Below are positions 12,282 through 23,772 of a DNA stretch of 64,000 nucleotides, piece after piece. The stretch's first letter is position 1; each line of letters starts with the position of its first letter. Both the position numbers and the translations under genes were made by a program. The notes beneath the pieces are model-generated. The model was not told where the DNA came from and searched no databases. It worked only from the letters and a program-made list of their open reading frames with translations. The stretch is from Cercis canadensis (taxonomy: Eukaryota; Streptophyta; Magnoliopsida; Fabales; Fabaceae). The stretch spans positions 351,383 through 415,382 of the forward strand of contig QAOA01000527.1 in NCBI GenBank assembly GCA_003255065.1, given 5' to 3'.

Positions 12282-12852
12282 CTTAATCATCACCAGAGTC
12301 TGAGTATAAATGGAGAGTTCTGATGTCGTTTAGTTATAATGGACGAGCGTATAACACACACTCTAGGTCTAGGGCACCTATTTTGGAAAGATTTGAACAA
12401 GATTTGTTACTGATCTCTTCTAAGATTCCAAAACCAAAACGACGCTGGCGTACTGATCAATTTTACAGATAACATTCTCTATTGGGCGTCACAACATAGT
12501 TTGCTTACAACTGGCGCACCGACCGTTATTTATTTATCTAAATTAAATGACATTTCAAGATGTGAANCTTAATCATCACCAGAGTCTGAGTATAAATGGA
12601 GAGTTCTGATGTCGTTTAGTTATAATGGACAAGCGTATAACACACACTCTTGGTCTAGGGCACCTATTTTGGAAAGATTTGAACAAGATTTGTTACTGAT
12701 CTCTTCTAAGATTCCAAAACCAAAACGACGCTGGCGTACTGATCAATTTTACAGATAACATTCTCTATTGGGCGTCACAACATAGTTTGCTTACAACTGG
12801 CGCACCGACCGTTATTTATTTATCTAAATTAAATGACATTTCAAGATGTGAA
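12282..12852. repeat. 285-bp tandem duplication split by one N (probable assembly artefact)
   Basis: Bases 12282-12566 recur at 12568-12852 with about two substitutions (gacgagcg/gacaagcg and ctaggtc/ttggtc). A single N at 12567 lies between them. The low divergence suits two alleles or overlapping contig ends placed in tandem. Confidence 0.92.
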
Positions 12853-13054
12853 TTGTATTGTACCCTGTTAAAGGGTCCTGAAAATTTTAAAAGAAATACA
12901 GCCTTCCTTTAATTTTGCTTTATTTTCGAGTACACTCTCTGTCCGTCGTACTTTCAAATTGATGAGACGCCCCTTCAACTTCAAGGGTGTCAACGTAAAA
13001 ACAAAATAAACTTGCAAAGGGGTTCTTACCAGGCATTTAACATGCCGTAATTTT

Positions 13055-13132
13055 GATCCCAATTCAATATATATTTTATAATTTTAACNTATTATAGATC
13101 CCAATTCAATATATATTTTATAATTTTAACTA
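13055..13132. repeat. 34-bp duplication beside a single N
   Basis: The sequence starting ATCCCAATTC at 13055 ends at the N (13089) and recurs at about 13099-13132. It is the smallest of the five single-N duplications. Confidence 0.75.
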
Positions 13133-13744
13133 GATTTACTTAACACTTTCTTTTTAATTACCCAAATTTAAATTGAAGCCTTTAATATTTAGAATTGTAT
13201 ATATTTAGAGTATATTTCTCATATCTTTTTTTTTTTTTTTAATTTTTCCATAATCTTGAATTAAGTGGTATTTAACATACTCTTGTTTGATATGACAACT
13301 ATAAATAATTTTACTTTCTATGTAATGCATGATAACCTTGTTTGGTATGATAATCCGAGTAATTTTACATCTATAATCTTGAGTTACAAGTATATTTTTG
13401 AATAAGGAGTTTCATTAGAAAAATTGAATTACCCCTATGGTATTGAATTATAAGATGTAATCTTAAATTAATTTATATAATCTATTGCTAGTATACCAAA
13501 CATCAAAAATCAACTATTGTAAATATTACACGTTAAAAAAATAAAGTTTTATACTCACAATAGATGAAATTTAAACTCTTTCAGTGAATAGTATTCCAAT
13601 CAAATGCCATGAAATTGCAATATGGATTCGGCCCCGAGTAGTGAGCAGGGCGTAAAAAACAATGAGAAGCTGTGCTTTCGGACTCTTTTTTTGTTTTCCA
13701 TTAAGGGCTTTTCTCCATGATACTTGCAATTTCACATAAACAGA

Positions 13745-13938
13745 GGGCCTACTAGTTGAAGATGAGTAGAATGATATTATGGCTAAATAGCCTTTGTTGG
13801 CCCAAGTTAATAAAACTATGGGCCTACTAGTTGAAGATAAGTTAAATGATATTATGGCCCAATAGTCTTTGTTGGCCCAAGTTAATACAACATGGGCCTA
13901 CTAGTTGAAGATAAGTTAAATGATATTATGGCCCAAAT
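13745..13938. repeat. 74/75-bp tandem repeat, 2.6 copies, upstream of the hnRNP gene
   Basis: Copies start at 13745, 13820 and 13894, each with GGGCCTACTAGTTGAAGAT. The unit holds GGGCC/GGCCC site II-like motifs (TGGGCC, TTGGCCCAA, ATGGCCCAA). It lies 173-366 bp before the start codon and so probably within the promoter. Unlike the single-N duplications it has no N and the spacing is regular, so it looks like genuine sequence. Confidence 0.9.
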
Positions 13939-14027
13939 TAGAAACCCTCCAAATCAAAACTAAAGTGGAAGTTGAGATCGAGTTAGTTAAGAGTTCCATG
14001 AGAAATGAAATAGGGGTTCTAGGGTTT
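13745..14027 (+). promoter_or_regulatory. Promoter region of the hnRNP gene: site II motifs plus telo-box
   Basis: Several TGGGCC/GGCCCA motifs in the tandem repeat are followed by TAGGGTTT (14020-14027), the reverse of the telo-box AAACCCTA. Site II elements bound by TCP factors together with a telo-box are known from promoters of plant translation and RNA-processing genes in dividing cells. No clear TATA box is present, which fits that class. The motifs are seen; their activity is inferred. Confidence 0.5.
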
Positions 14028-14110
14028 CTGATATGATTGGGGATTTAGGGATTGAGTACAGACTGTACAGTTAGTTTGGTGGGGTATCTGGTTCGGGCGT
14101 TCAATTGAGG

Positions 14111-15487
14111 ATGGATTCTGATCGAGCAAAGCTGTTTGTTGGTGGCATTTCTCGGGAGACAACTGAAGATATTCTGAAAGACCATTTCGCCAAGTACGGC
14201 TCTGTTATTGGTTCCGCGATTTCGCTAGACCGGAGCACCAGAAATCCTAGAGGTTTTGGCTTCGTCAGGTTCTCTGATCTTTCTGCAGCCGATAAAGCCC
14301 TTCAAGATACCCATGTTATACTGGGCAGAACAGTCAGTTTCACTTCTCTCTTCCTGTTTCTGTCGATAAATTATTTTCTTCATTTGGGTTCTGTTTTATT
14401 TTATGAAAGGACTAAACATAACTAAGGTAATAAAAGAGAAATTCAAGATAAATGGAGTTGTCATAAGCGATTGACAACGTTCTTCAAGGTAGGAAAAACT
14501 GGGTTCTGAATGATTGAATTTTCGAGTTTCTAATTGTATCCACAATATGTAAGGGAAAGGAACCAAAATTAGTTAGTTTTTTTTTGGTTATTTAATTATG
14601 ATTAGTTCTCTTTGTTTCTATAGGTAGAAGTGAAAAAAGCAATACCCAGAAGCGAACAGCAATACCAAAACCAACCACAGAGTAGAGGGACGAGTAACTG
14701 TTGTAGTAATGACAGTAGCAGTGACCAGATTAGGACTAAAAAGATTTTTGTAGGAGGCTTATCAGCTAGTATCTCTGAGGAGGAGTTTAAGAAATATTTT
14801 GAAAGGTTTGGTAGAATAACAGATGTAGTGGTGATGCAGGACAATATAACTCACCGTCCTAGGGGATTTGGGTTCATCACTTTCGACTCAGAAGAATCTG
14901 TTGAAAATGTTATGCTGAAAAGCTTTCATGACTTGAATGGTAGACAGGTGGAGGTTAAGAGGGCTGTTCCAAAAGAGGGGAACAATGGCAATGATGGTGT
15001 CAATAAAATGAGATTTAAGGCTGGAAGAGGAGCACCTAAAAGTTATCCTCACTATCCTAGGTATATGCTCCCTGGCTTTGCTCCTGTTCCCTGGTATAAT
15101 AATGATGGAGTATATTATTATGGATCAAACATATATGGTTGTTGGTACCCCATGGGAGGGTATGCGGGGAATGGCTATGCAGTTCCATCTGATGCTCCTA
15201 GGAACTTCTGGTATGGGCCCATGGTAACCAGTGCTCAGGAATTCCAGGCGCCTTATGTCCATGCTTCTTCTAGTCCTGCATATGTGGGTGGTAGGTTTGG
15301 AATAGTTGGTACTGGAACCGGGGGGCAAACTGGCATTGTTGGATCTGCAACCAATTTGAAATTTGATCAAGTTTTCGGTGTCAATGGATTTGTAAAAGCT
15401 GATATGACATCTCCTCGGATTGCAGTGGTAAAGCAGGGTGTTGATTCTTCAAGTTTGAAGGGAACTAATGGTGAAGCTTCTTGTTAA
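14111..15487 (+). CDS. Two-RRM hnRNP-like RNA-binding protein; exons 14111-14332 and 14624-15487
   Basis: A predicted 361-residue protein of the plant hnRNP 1 / Musashi-DAZAP1-like group, which binds RNA and acts in mRNA processing, transport or stability. RRM1 starts at the N terminus, with RNP2 LFVGGI (8-13) and RNP1 RGFGFVRF (47-54). RRM2 covers about 114-190, with IFVGGL (115-120) and RGFGFITF (154-161). The tail is rich in Gly, Tyr, Asn and Pro, as in this group. The start is MDSD, as in Arabidopsis relatives. The intron joins in phase 0: AACA|GTCAGT to CTATAG|GTAGAAG. Retention would end the protein shortly after RRM1. Both RRMs look intact. The exact ortholog within this multi-gene family is unclear. 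Confidence 0.93.
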
Positions 15488-15631
15488 GAGACTAAAAGGG
15501 TCATTGGGCCTTAATCACTGTAGGTAAAATTCTTGCTGACTGACTCCTGGGCAATGAAAGGTTGGTATATTCTTTGGTAGATGGTGTAAAAGCTAGTGAG
15601 TGCTCATCTTCTTCTTTCTTTTCTTTTATTC

Positions 15632-15690
15632 TTTTTTTTTTTTTTTTTNNNNNNNNNNNNNNNNNNNNNNNTTTTTTTTTTTTTTTTTTT
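15632..15690. other. Poly-T tract with a 23-N assembly gap (15649-15671)
   Basis: The T run is interrupted by 23 Ns and lies about 145 bp after the hnRNP stop codon, probably in its 3' UTR. The true run length is unknown. Confidence 0.9.
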
Positions 15691-17778
15691 CTTTCTGGTT
15701 GGTTTAAGTTTGTGAAGATACCTCTATGTGTCATAAATATGTAGTTTTAGCTATCTGTCATGTCTAGTTCTGGAGTGTTATCAGTAGAGGATTCAGGCTC
15801 CTGTAAAATAATGGCATGCAAATCCTTCCCTCCCCCCTCTTTTATTTTTTTGTTTACTGTTTGCATAAGTGGATTTCTTCTCACACATCGCATACCATTG
15901 CTTCAGGGCGTCTTTTGCGCCCTTTGGGCTGAAATGCATTTTCTCATTTTTTTCATGGGCCTTTAACGGGTGTGAATATTTGTCATGTGATTCTTAGATA
16001 CACTTTGTGCATGCGCACACAATTGATATAAATGCATGGATTTCAACTTTATCATCATTCCTATGGCTAAAATAAAAAATTCATCATCATTAACACAGAT
16101 TGGTTCTTTCTCTAATGTTGATGTTTAATGTGAGGAAAGCTTGTGAGGTTTTCATTTACGTCATGTTGTGGTAAGCCATTGCTGTTCATGTTAGAGAGGG
16201 TTGGAAACAAGTGATACCATTCAAGTTGGGATAGTTTGTTTGCGGGTCATAACTTAGAGAAGTTCGAGAAAATGATCCCTTCTGTAATTATGAAGAAATG
16301 TATTGTTCTATACAAATGACGATGTGATGCTATTGTCCCCTGTTCTCCTGCTGCCAAAATATTTTGAACTTGACAAACTTTTCCCTGTTAACTTAATCGG
16401 GATATGCTCGAGTATGGTCTGCCTTCATTACATTCAGACTAACTTCTGGGCATGTATTCCTGTGCATGCCATTATTTAGCTTTATAATATGTTGTGAAGC
16501 AATTGCGGTCAAAGTACATTTGCGCTTAATTGGAACTGTCTTGAGTTAATTGTGAAGTTTATTAAAGAATGGATCAGGTGGTTTGGTAACTGTAAAGAAA
16601 TGCAGCTAAAATTTATTGATAATGGCTTACTACGCATTGGCTGAATCAAGGCACCTTGAAGGAAAAAGCTAGCTCCACAAAATATACAAAGGTGTAACCC
16701 ACGATCTTCAGAGAGAAGTTATTACACATTTTCGAGCGTAATGTCTGTTTTTTGAAACATCAAATGTAGGGTGTGTTTGAAAGTGTTTTTGTTTTTAAAA
16801 ATAATTTTTGAAGACAGTCTTCTTTTGTTTTTATTTTCTTGTTTTTAGAACAATGTTATAAGAAGAAGTTTTCAAAATATACTTTTGAAAACAGTCCTAC
16901 CAAAAAAGTTTTTTGTTTTATTGTTTTCAAAAACAAAAAATAGTTTTTAAAAACATAAATCAAACAGGCAGTAGTCTTTAGTTCTCCACCTTTAGGTGTT
17001 GAGTTTTCCTTTCTTGCTGATATTGGGTTCTTGCCCGTTGTACTACCAAAAAAAAAAAAGTTAAACAATTGAAAAAATGATTGATTAATAAATAAATAAA
17101 TAAATAAGCTGGTCGAAATTTGAGCATTTAAATGTGTAAAGCATCATCAATCCGGTATTTATCTATCCATTCTCATCAAATTAAGTGATTCCAAGTGTAA
17201 GAAGATTTGCATAGTCTTTTCATTTATAAATTAGTGTAAATTTTTCAAGTTAAAATTTCAGGTAGAGTTACTTGCAGAGTAATATTGTATAACTACATGT
17301 TTGGCCAAGCTTTAAGATATTTTAAAAGTGCTTCTTTGAACATAAAAAATGATTTTGTGTAATTTTATTAGCATTTGGCCGATTTATATAATTCTTTCGA
17401 TGATAACATAACTATTTCTCTATCACGGATAGAAGGAAAATATTTGAAACTTTTGCTGTACGTACAAATTATAAGTATTAAAACATTATAATTACAAAGT
17501 TAAATATTTTTTTAAACAAAAATGTCCGTAGTTTATTTGGCCAAAAAATTGCTTTTTCATGAAAGCAATTATCGTAAAAGTGATTCTTGTAATAACAAAA
17601 AATTTCATGCCTTCATCAAACTATACCAAGTATTATTATTCGAAAATTATCATTGTTTATGTAATTATAGTGTTTACATTCATGATTCATAATTGTAAAA
17701 AGAAGGGAAAAAAAAACGTGAGCCACAGCTCCTAGTGGACTCTCCTACTCAAATTGCCTAGCCCAAGCATTTGAGTGT
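15691..17778. other. Intergenic; 3' UTR of the hnRNP gene then spacer
   Basis: No further coding region was recognised. The first few hundred bases are probably 3' UTR. A GGGCG-TCTTTTG-CGCCC mini-hairpin sits near 15906-15922, and a MITE-like element lies at 16769-16969. The remainder is AT-rich. Confidence 0.5.
16769..16969. mobile_element. hAT-like MITE (about 200 bp)
   Basis: The left end GGGTGTGTTTGAAAGTG pairs with the reverse complement of the right end, GCCTGTTTGATTTATG. T/A-rich arms (GTTTTTAAAAATAATTTTTG and its near-complement) meet in the middle. A related element lies at 25597-25736. No certain 8-bp target duplication was found. Confidence 0.5.
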
Positions 17779-17862
17779 TATATATGGACGATGGACCAGT
17801 TTGTGTGGAAGACAAGTGGTAATGAGTATTTGACACAAACGGTGCTACGCTAAGGCCTAAGA
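17779..17862 (+). promoter_or_regulatory. TATA box and short leader of the DUF3054 gene
   Basis: TATATAT at 17779-17785 lies about 80 bp before the ATG, which would give a leader of about 50 nt. Core promoter position is inferred from spacing only. Confidence 0.4.
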
Positions 17863-19732
17863 ATGATACTCGTTAGCCAGGCACCTGGCGGAGCGTTATC
17901 TGCGAGGTGTTGTTTCTCCTCGTCGTCCCCATCAAAGTTCATCAATGGAAATCCAATACTCTTCTCGAACCGCAAATCCAAATTCATTGCTAGAAGTTCT
18001 ATAAAACCCTTACATCTTACACTCGCCAAGGCCGAAGGAGGCGTCGAGTCAGGTTCTACTACTAAACCTGTTTCCTCGGCCTCTCCTTCTTTTGCTAATG
18101 ACGAAACGGTTTTCGTTGGTGGCGAGGATCTTCCATTAGAAGGTGTCATCCAGTTCGACAAACCCACCTCTTCTTATCGTCTTGAAAAATGGGGGTAATT
18201 CGAAATTTGTTGGGTTAAATCAAGTTTTTGAATTTATATATAAAAAGTAAAATTATCACTGAATTTCTGGTGGGATTTGTGGTTTTGGGTTATTATGTTG
18301 CAGACGTGTGGCTCTGTTTGCTGCTGGGGATGTAGTCGCCTTGCTTTTGTTTGCCACAATTGGAAGATTTAGTCATGGGTTATCTGTTTTGGACATGGAG
18401 ACGTTGCGCACGGCTGACCCTTTTATTGCTGGTATGCTTTCTTTTCATTTCGCGGTTTGTTTTGCTTTTTATTTGGGAGAGAAGCAAAAGTAAACAGATT
18501 AGCAAATTGAAAACCTGAATGTATTTTAATGCCGCTTAGGTTGGTTCTTAAGTGCATACTTTCTTGGAGGTTATGGGGAGGATGGCCGTGGAATGAACGG
18601 TCTGCCAAAGGGTATTATTGCTACTGCTAAATCGTGGGCTCTCGCTATCCCGGTTAGTTAAATGCTTTGTATGATAGCTTTTAATGGTTATGTTGACGAC
18701 TTTGGTTGATACAATGATTCTTACCCACAACCGGCTGCAAGTTCTTTTATCTGTGTAGAAAAACGCTTGCACTTTTTTCTTGTCCAGTGACCATCCTTAA
18801 AAAAGATCCCATTAATCACTTTAGTTTTTACCTTATTGGTAGGTAGGGATAGGGATAAGGGCAGCAACATCAGGTCATTTCCCAAATTATGGTTTTATTT
18901 TTGTTACTCTGGGAAGCACTGCTGTTCTACTTATGACGTTCAGAGCATTATTGTATACTATTCTTCCCGTTGACAATAGCAAGAAGAGTGATGTCTATCG
19001 CCGTGGTAGCCCCTTTGAACTTTTTGAGGTATGTAAAACTTTCATCTTCAGAAGATTCTAAGTTCTACTTTGTCTTGATACTCGGTCTCCATAGTAGTTT
19101 CTTCTTTCTTAGAAACTGCTTAAAAGAGGATTTCTAGTCTAATTGCATTCGTATAAACTTTAAGCTTGTGCAGCACCTTTACTATGTCTACTGTATCCAT
19201 GAAAATATATTTTGCTAATTTGTAATTGTACCTTGACTATTTCTACTGTATCCCTGAAAATAAGGTTTGCAATTGCACAGGATGAACTTTGTGTTGTTGG
19301 AAAGGCCTTGAATTAGAAACTGATACATGCTTTTTGCTGCTGTCTTTTGGGGTCATAAAAAATGGAAAGAGAGAGGGAAGGAAAACTAGAGCCATGTAGA
19401 GCTACTTTAAATTCCAATCTTGAGTAGTTACCAAAAAATAAATAAATTAATTCCAATCTTGATTAGCCTGTGGAATGAATGCTTCTGATACGCAAAAATA
19501 TTATTTAATTAGATTATTGTAAAAATTAAGTTTCACGCACCCTACATACAGTAGTTTTCTACATTGAGAACACTGTACAAATACTTCTAACCAATTGTGC
19601 CAATAATTTTAAATCTGTTGATATTTAAATCTCTGATACCTTCAGGATTTAGGAACAATGGGATAATGATTCTGATGCAACAATTATTATTCTTTTTTGT
19701 AGTTGCTCACATCACTAATACGGCGGTGGTAG
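17863..19732 (+). CDS. Plastid membrane protein, DUF3054 family; exons 17863-18194, 18304-18431, 18540-18652, 18843-19028, 19703-19732
   Basis: A predicted 262-residue protein of unknown biochemical role. The first 60 or so residues are rich in Ser, Lys, Arg and Asn and lack acidic residues, like a chloroplast transit peptide; the rest has about four hydrophobic membrane segments. Family hallmarks seen are AGDVVALLLFATIGRFSHG (118-136), ADPFIAGWFLSAYFLGGYG and RRGSPFELFE. Five exons join in phase through GT-AG introns. The last exon is only 30 nt (LLTSLIRRW plus stop) and lies 674 bp after exon 4; it was found by its match to the family C terminus. The ATG has no in-frame rival that keeps the transit peptide. 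DUF3054 is also found in bacteria, which fits a plastid location. Targeting is inferred. Confidence 0.88.
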
Positions 19733-22700
19733 CAGTGAGTTGCATGTTCTATGCACTTGTAAAGTGTGTTCTCCACAAAGACATCAGTTTCATTTACTAA
19801 TCTCCTTGTACTATTGACTCAAGTGAAGCAAGTAAGTAGCGGATATTCATTGTTTTGTTTTGATCAGCTGAACAATAGAATGTGAAGTAAGTCATGTGAA
19901 TAATGCTCTGATCCATCTGGAAGCACCATTGCCAACTTGATCTCCCAGGTTTTTTAAAAAGCTCATCATGCCCAATGATGAGAAATTAGAGGTTTTAAAA
20001 AGTATAAATAAAATAAAATAACGGAGAATGTTGAGTACATTTACCTTGAGAAGTAGAAAGTGAAAGAGGAACCATTGGCTTTAGGGCTTAAAACTAAAAA
20101 GTTTGCCTTGCACACATTAGCAAGTATAACTGAGAACGAGTTTAAGATTTGTAAGAATGGTTCGTTATGTCCTTCTCTAATGGGTTGATTGGTAAGATTG
20201 TGGAGTAAAAGAATAATATATTGGTGCAAGAATGTCTATTTTGTGTGTGTTAAAGTGAGAAACCAGCCACCTTTCACTGAAAATAAAATGTGGTGAACAA
20301 CAGATTTCTGATCCATCCGCAGAACTGTCTGTCAAATATGGTGTACTTGAATTACGAGATCTAGGAAGCTAATGTTGGACCCGACCATTTCAGGCTGAGA
20401 AAGAGTGGCCTGGATATGATAACCTGTTACTTTCCACCTAGTAATCTTAAATATGGAGTTCTCGTTGCATATATGTTCTAATGCGATATGGTTTTGAAAT
20501 CTCTAAAGTGTTTTGAGGGAATTGGTTTTAGTTACTCATTAGTATGGTATTATATGGTCATGGAAGGTTTTGGATTGAAACGAGAGATAAAGCTACAGCT
20601 GTTCTTGCCAAGTGCCGTGCTGGGCGAATTAGAGAGTGACTGCAATGTTGTTGTATATGCTGTGTTGACCTTGGAGAAGGTTTATTCTATGACTGATAGA
20701 GGAGATAAAATTATATGTTTCCTGCTGCCCTTGGCAAAATTGCAATGGTGTCTGAGATCTAGCAATGTTTCAGTTATATTGTTATTGCATGGTTTTCTTG
20801 GCAGAAGTTTATACTTAAGTAGATTGCAGCTGTTAATACAAGTTTATTTCCTGTGTTCATTTGATAGAATCGCCTTTTTCGTTTTCCCTTTTGCCAAATT
20901 CACTTGGGCGAAAGCTCTCTCTGGCTCTTGTATAACGGTGAAATCAGGTTACTGATCATTGGCTGACATGTACAATTTCAAGTGTATCGTTTCGGTAAAA
21001 TCACCTTCTTTTTTTTTTTTGGCTAGTATTCGGTTCAACCGCCTAATCGATCGTACTGTTGCGTTTTTTCTTTTCAACGCAACGCAAGCATTCAATGGGC
21101 TTCATTTGGATCGCACTTACGATTTGGAGGAATCGTAAAGGTCTGTTGGGCTCGTGTTAATGGGCTTCATTCGGATCGCACATGCAACTGGACCATTTTT
21201 AACTTTCTAATGAAGTAATGATACAAGTACAACTGGGCTTGCTGAAACCATACTTAAGGTGTGCTTCGTGTAGATAAAATATATTGAAATATATAAGAAT
21301 CGACAATTTAATGAAAGTCATTGTTGATTTCCCTAAAATATAATAACAAGGATGATCTACTAAATTGGGATGAAAATAAAATAGAAATGTATTACCAAAA
21401 TTTCAACAAAATAATTTTTTAGTCTTTCCCTTGTTTTATATTTTTTTAATAAAACGCCGACTTATAGATCAAAACATTTCCAATCAGCTTTTTGAACATT
21501 TTATTTCCCTCTTTGATGTTTGCCTTTTCGATTTTCTACTTCTTCAAAAATTCTAATGAGGTTTTTTTTTTTTTGGTTTATTTGCCTTTGATGAAGTTTT
21601 ATCCTTCTCATCATCCTGAAGCCTGTATACTTAATGATTATAATGATTTACTTTGAAGAGTCTATCCCTTAATTTTATTTAAAAAATTGTTACAGATTAT
21701 TATTAGATTTATAAATAATAATTATAAAAGTAGAAGATAATGCCACGACTTATTTATAAAACCACATGTTCTATACATGCCACTAATATCTTTTTGTTAA
21801 GCTGTAGTGAAGAACACTTAAATTATTTAAATCTTTAAGTTACCTTTTTCTAGTCTACCCATTATTGATTTTTGAATAAGGAACTGTAATAGTTTATAGT
21901 ATATTTAGATTAGCTACTGTAAATATTTTCTGGCAAAAAAGTTGTAAACTCCTCTTACAAGCATATTTTTGTGTTGAAAATACACAATCGTTTTAGTTAT
22001 AAATTGGTGTAAAAGTGTTTTCACCCAAATAATGAAAGATTGGTGTTCAAGTAAACAATTTTCTTGGCCGAAAATAACTTTTTTTTTTTTAAAAAAAAAA
22101 AGNTAAAAAAAAAAAAAAGATTTCTCAAATTAAATAAATTATTGGAAATTTGAGATGAGTGAGTGACAGGTAGGCATAGGGTGTTAAATTGCAGTAGAGG
22201 CTGCGGGTAGCCGTGCCTGCGGTGTCAAATCAGCCTACAGAACACAGGGATGCTGCATTGTGCGTGCTCTTTGATTTTCTCCTCTTTGTCATTTTTAGTT
22301 TTCAAAGATTCTATTTTTTCATCCTGGATATCCGTTTTTCAATCCACGGTTGACTTTCGTCGTCGCCTCTCATCAATCTTATTCTTCCCTCGACTGAGTC
22401 ACTTCACCCTAATAAATGATACTCATCTTTCTCATCGCTCTAAATCATAGCTATTAGCTACGTGGATTAAAATATATTTTAACTTCATTTTTCTCTTTTT
22501 TTTTTTTTTGCATGTACTGTCAGTTTATTCATGTGATTCATCAATCATGTGGTTATCATTAATTTAGATCGGTAGTACGATAAAATGTGGTTGCCTAATC
22601 AGAATTATTTCATTATAAACTTGTTTAGAGTTCAGTAGTTATTAGTCGGGCGAAGCCAGACACTAATGGGTAACAAAAAAAAAATTACTGCTATGTAGCT

Positions 22701-22790
22701 CGCCTATGGCGAGGGATAAATTATCACCGGTGGTAGCATTACATCATTTTCAGTTAAGTGAGTTAATATGAGATTTATAATATAATTTTT
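19733..22790. other. Intergenic, no gene recognised
   Basis: A 155-codon frame at 20488-20955 shows no family motif, has a hydrophobic and irregular composition and is probably chance. Two copies of a 23-bp unit (AATGGGCTTCATTTGGATCG...) lie at 21094-21116 and 21159-21181. A poly-A stretch with one N sits near 22090-22118. Confidence 0.45.
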
Positions 22791-22999
22791 AGTCATCTAA
22801 AAATTTTAAAAAATTAAGTCACATAATATATATTAAAATATATAATTATTTATAAAATATAAAAAATATATAATATAAAAAATATGTTAAAAATTTATTT
22901 TTTGATATTTTTTTTATATTGTGTCATTCTTACATTTTATAAATAAGTATGTGTATTGATATATACTAAATAACTCAATTAATCACTAGACGGTGATCC
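22791..22999. mobile_element. AT-rich fold-back MITE
   Basis: The arm at about 22817-22858 is the imperfect reverse complement of about 22934-22975 (ATTATTTATAAAAT against ATTTTATAAATAAG at the inner ends). Pairing continues weakly outward toward CTAGACGGTGATCC on the right. It looks like a decayed MITE. Outer ends and target duplication are uncertain. Confidence 0.45.
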
Positions 23000-23213
23000 T
23001 ACTCTAATGCACCAAACCCAGGAAGAGTGTAACGTTATCACCTCCAAAAAGAACCTCTAAAATTTTTTCAAATTTGGTTTAGACTTTTTAAAACGATGAT
23101 TTTGTGAAAAGTTAGACTTAGTTTTTTATTTCATGATATTAATAAAAAAAAAATGTGACAAATGAGCTTATGTGAGTCAAAGAGTTCAAATAATCACTAG
23201 TTAAAATCAAAAT

Positions 23214-23772
23214 AATATATAAGGCTTAATTATAATTTTGGTCTTTTTATTTTAACAACTTAAATTTTTTAGTCTATTTTCTTTAAAAATAAACTATTGA
23301 GTCATTTTATATTCATAGAATGTATAATTTTAATCATTTTATCTTTAAGTCAAAATTTGTAAGTTTATTTTAATGTGTAAAGTTTTCTTATTCATAATCT
23401 CACGGTTCAGATTGAAGAGTTACGTCTTGTGAACTTCTCCACTAAATTTTAACTCGATCTAATGGTGAGACTCAACTCAAAATACTAAATCCATAAGTTT
23501 TGATCTAACAAAAGATCTATACTCATTCATCGTTAGATTAAGCTAAAATTTAGTGGAGAGGTTCACAAGACATATTTCTTCAATCTGAATAGTAAAATTT
23601 TGAATCAAAAAATTTTACATCTTAAAATAAATTTACGAATTTTGACTTAAAAACAAAAATTGTACATTTTATAAATATAGAGATTTTTAATAATTCATTT
23701 TTAAAGAATGAGACTAAAAAGTTTAAGTTATTAAATTAAGATGTCTAAAATTACAATTAAGCTAATATATAA
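23214..23772. mobile_element. Mutator-type fold-back MITE with 9-bp target duplication
   Basis: The element spans 23223-23763 (541 bp). Its termini are GGCTTAATTATAATTTTGGTC and, inverted, AGCTTAATTGTAATTTTAGAC. The two halves are inverted copies of about 260 bp, for example CTCCACTAAATTTTAACTCGAT against ATTAAGCTAAAATTTAGTGGAG. AATATATAA stands directly on both sides (23214-23222 and 23764-23772), a 9-bp duplication as expected for Mutator-like transposition. There is no coding capacity. Arms differ at perhaps 10-15% of positions, so the insertion is not recent. Confidence 0.85.

Noticed and set aside
14105-14110. Upstream TTG start for the hnRNP protein
   Set aside because: A non-ATG start is unnecessary; ATG at 14111 gives the family N terminus MDSD.
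20488-20955. 155-codon frame after the DUF3054 gene
   Set aside because: Longest unassigned frame, but no domain, irregular hydrophobic composition and no recognisable relatives; kept only as a note in the spacer entry.
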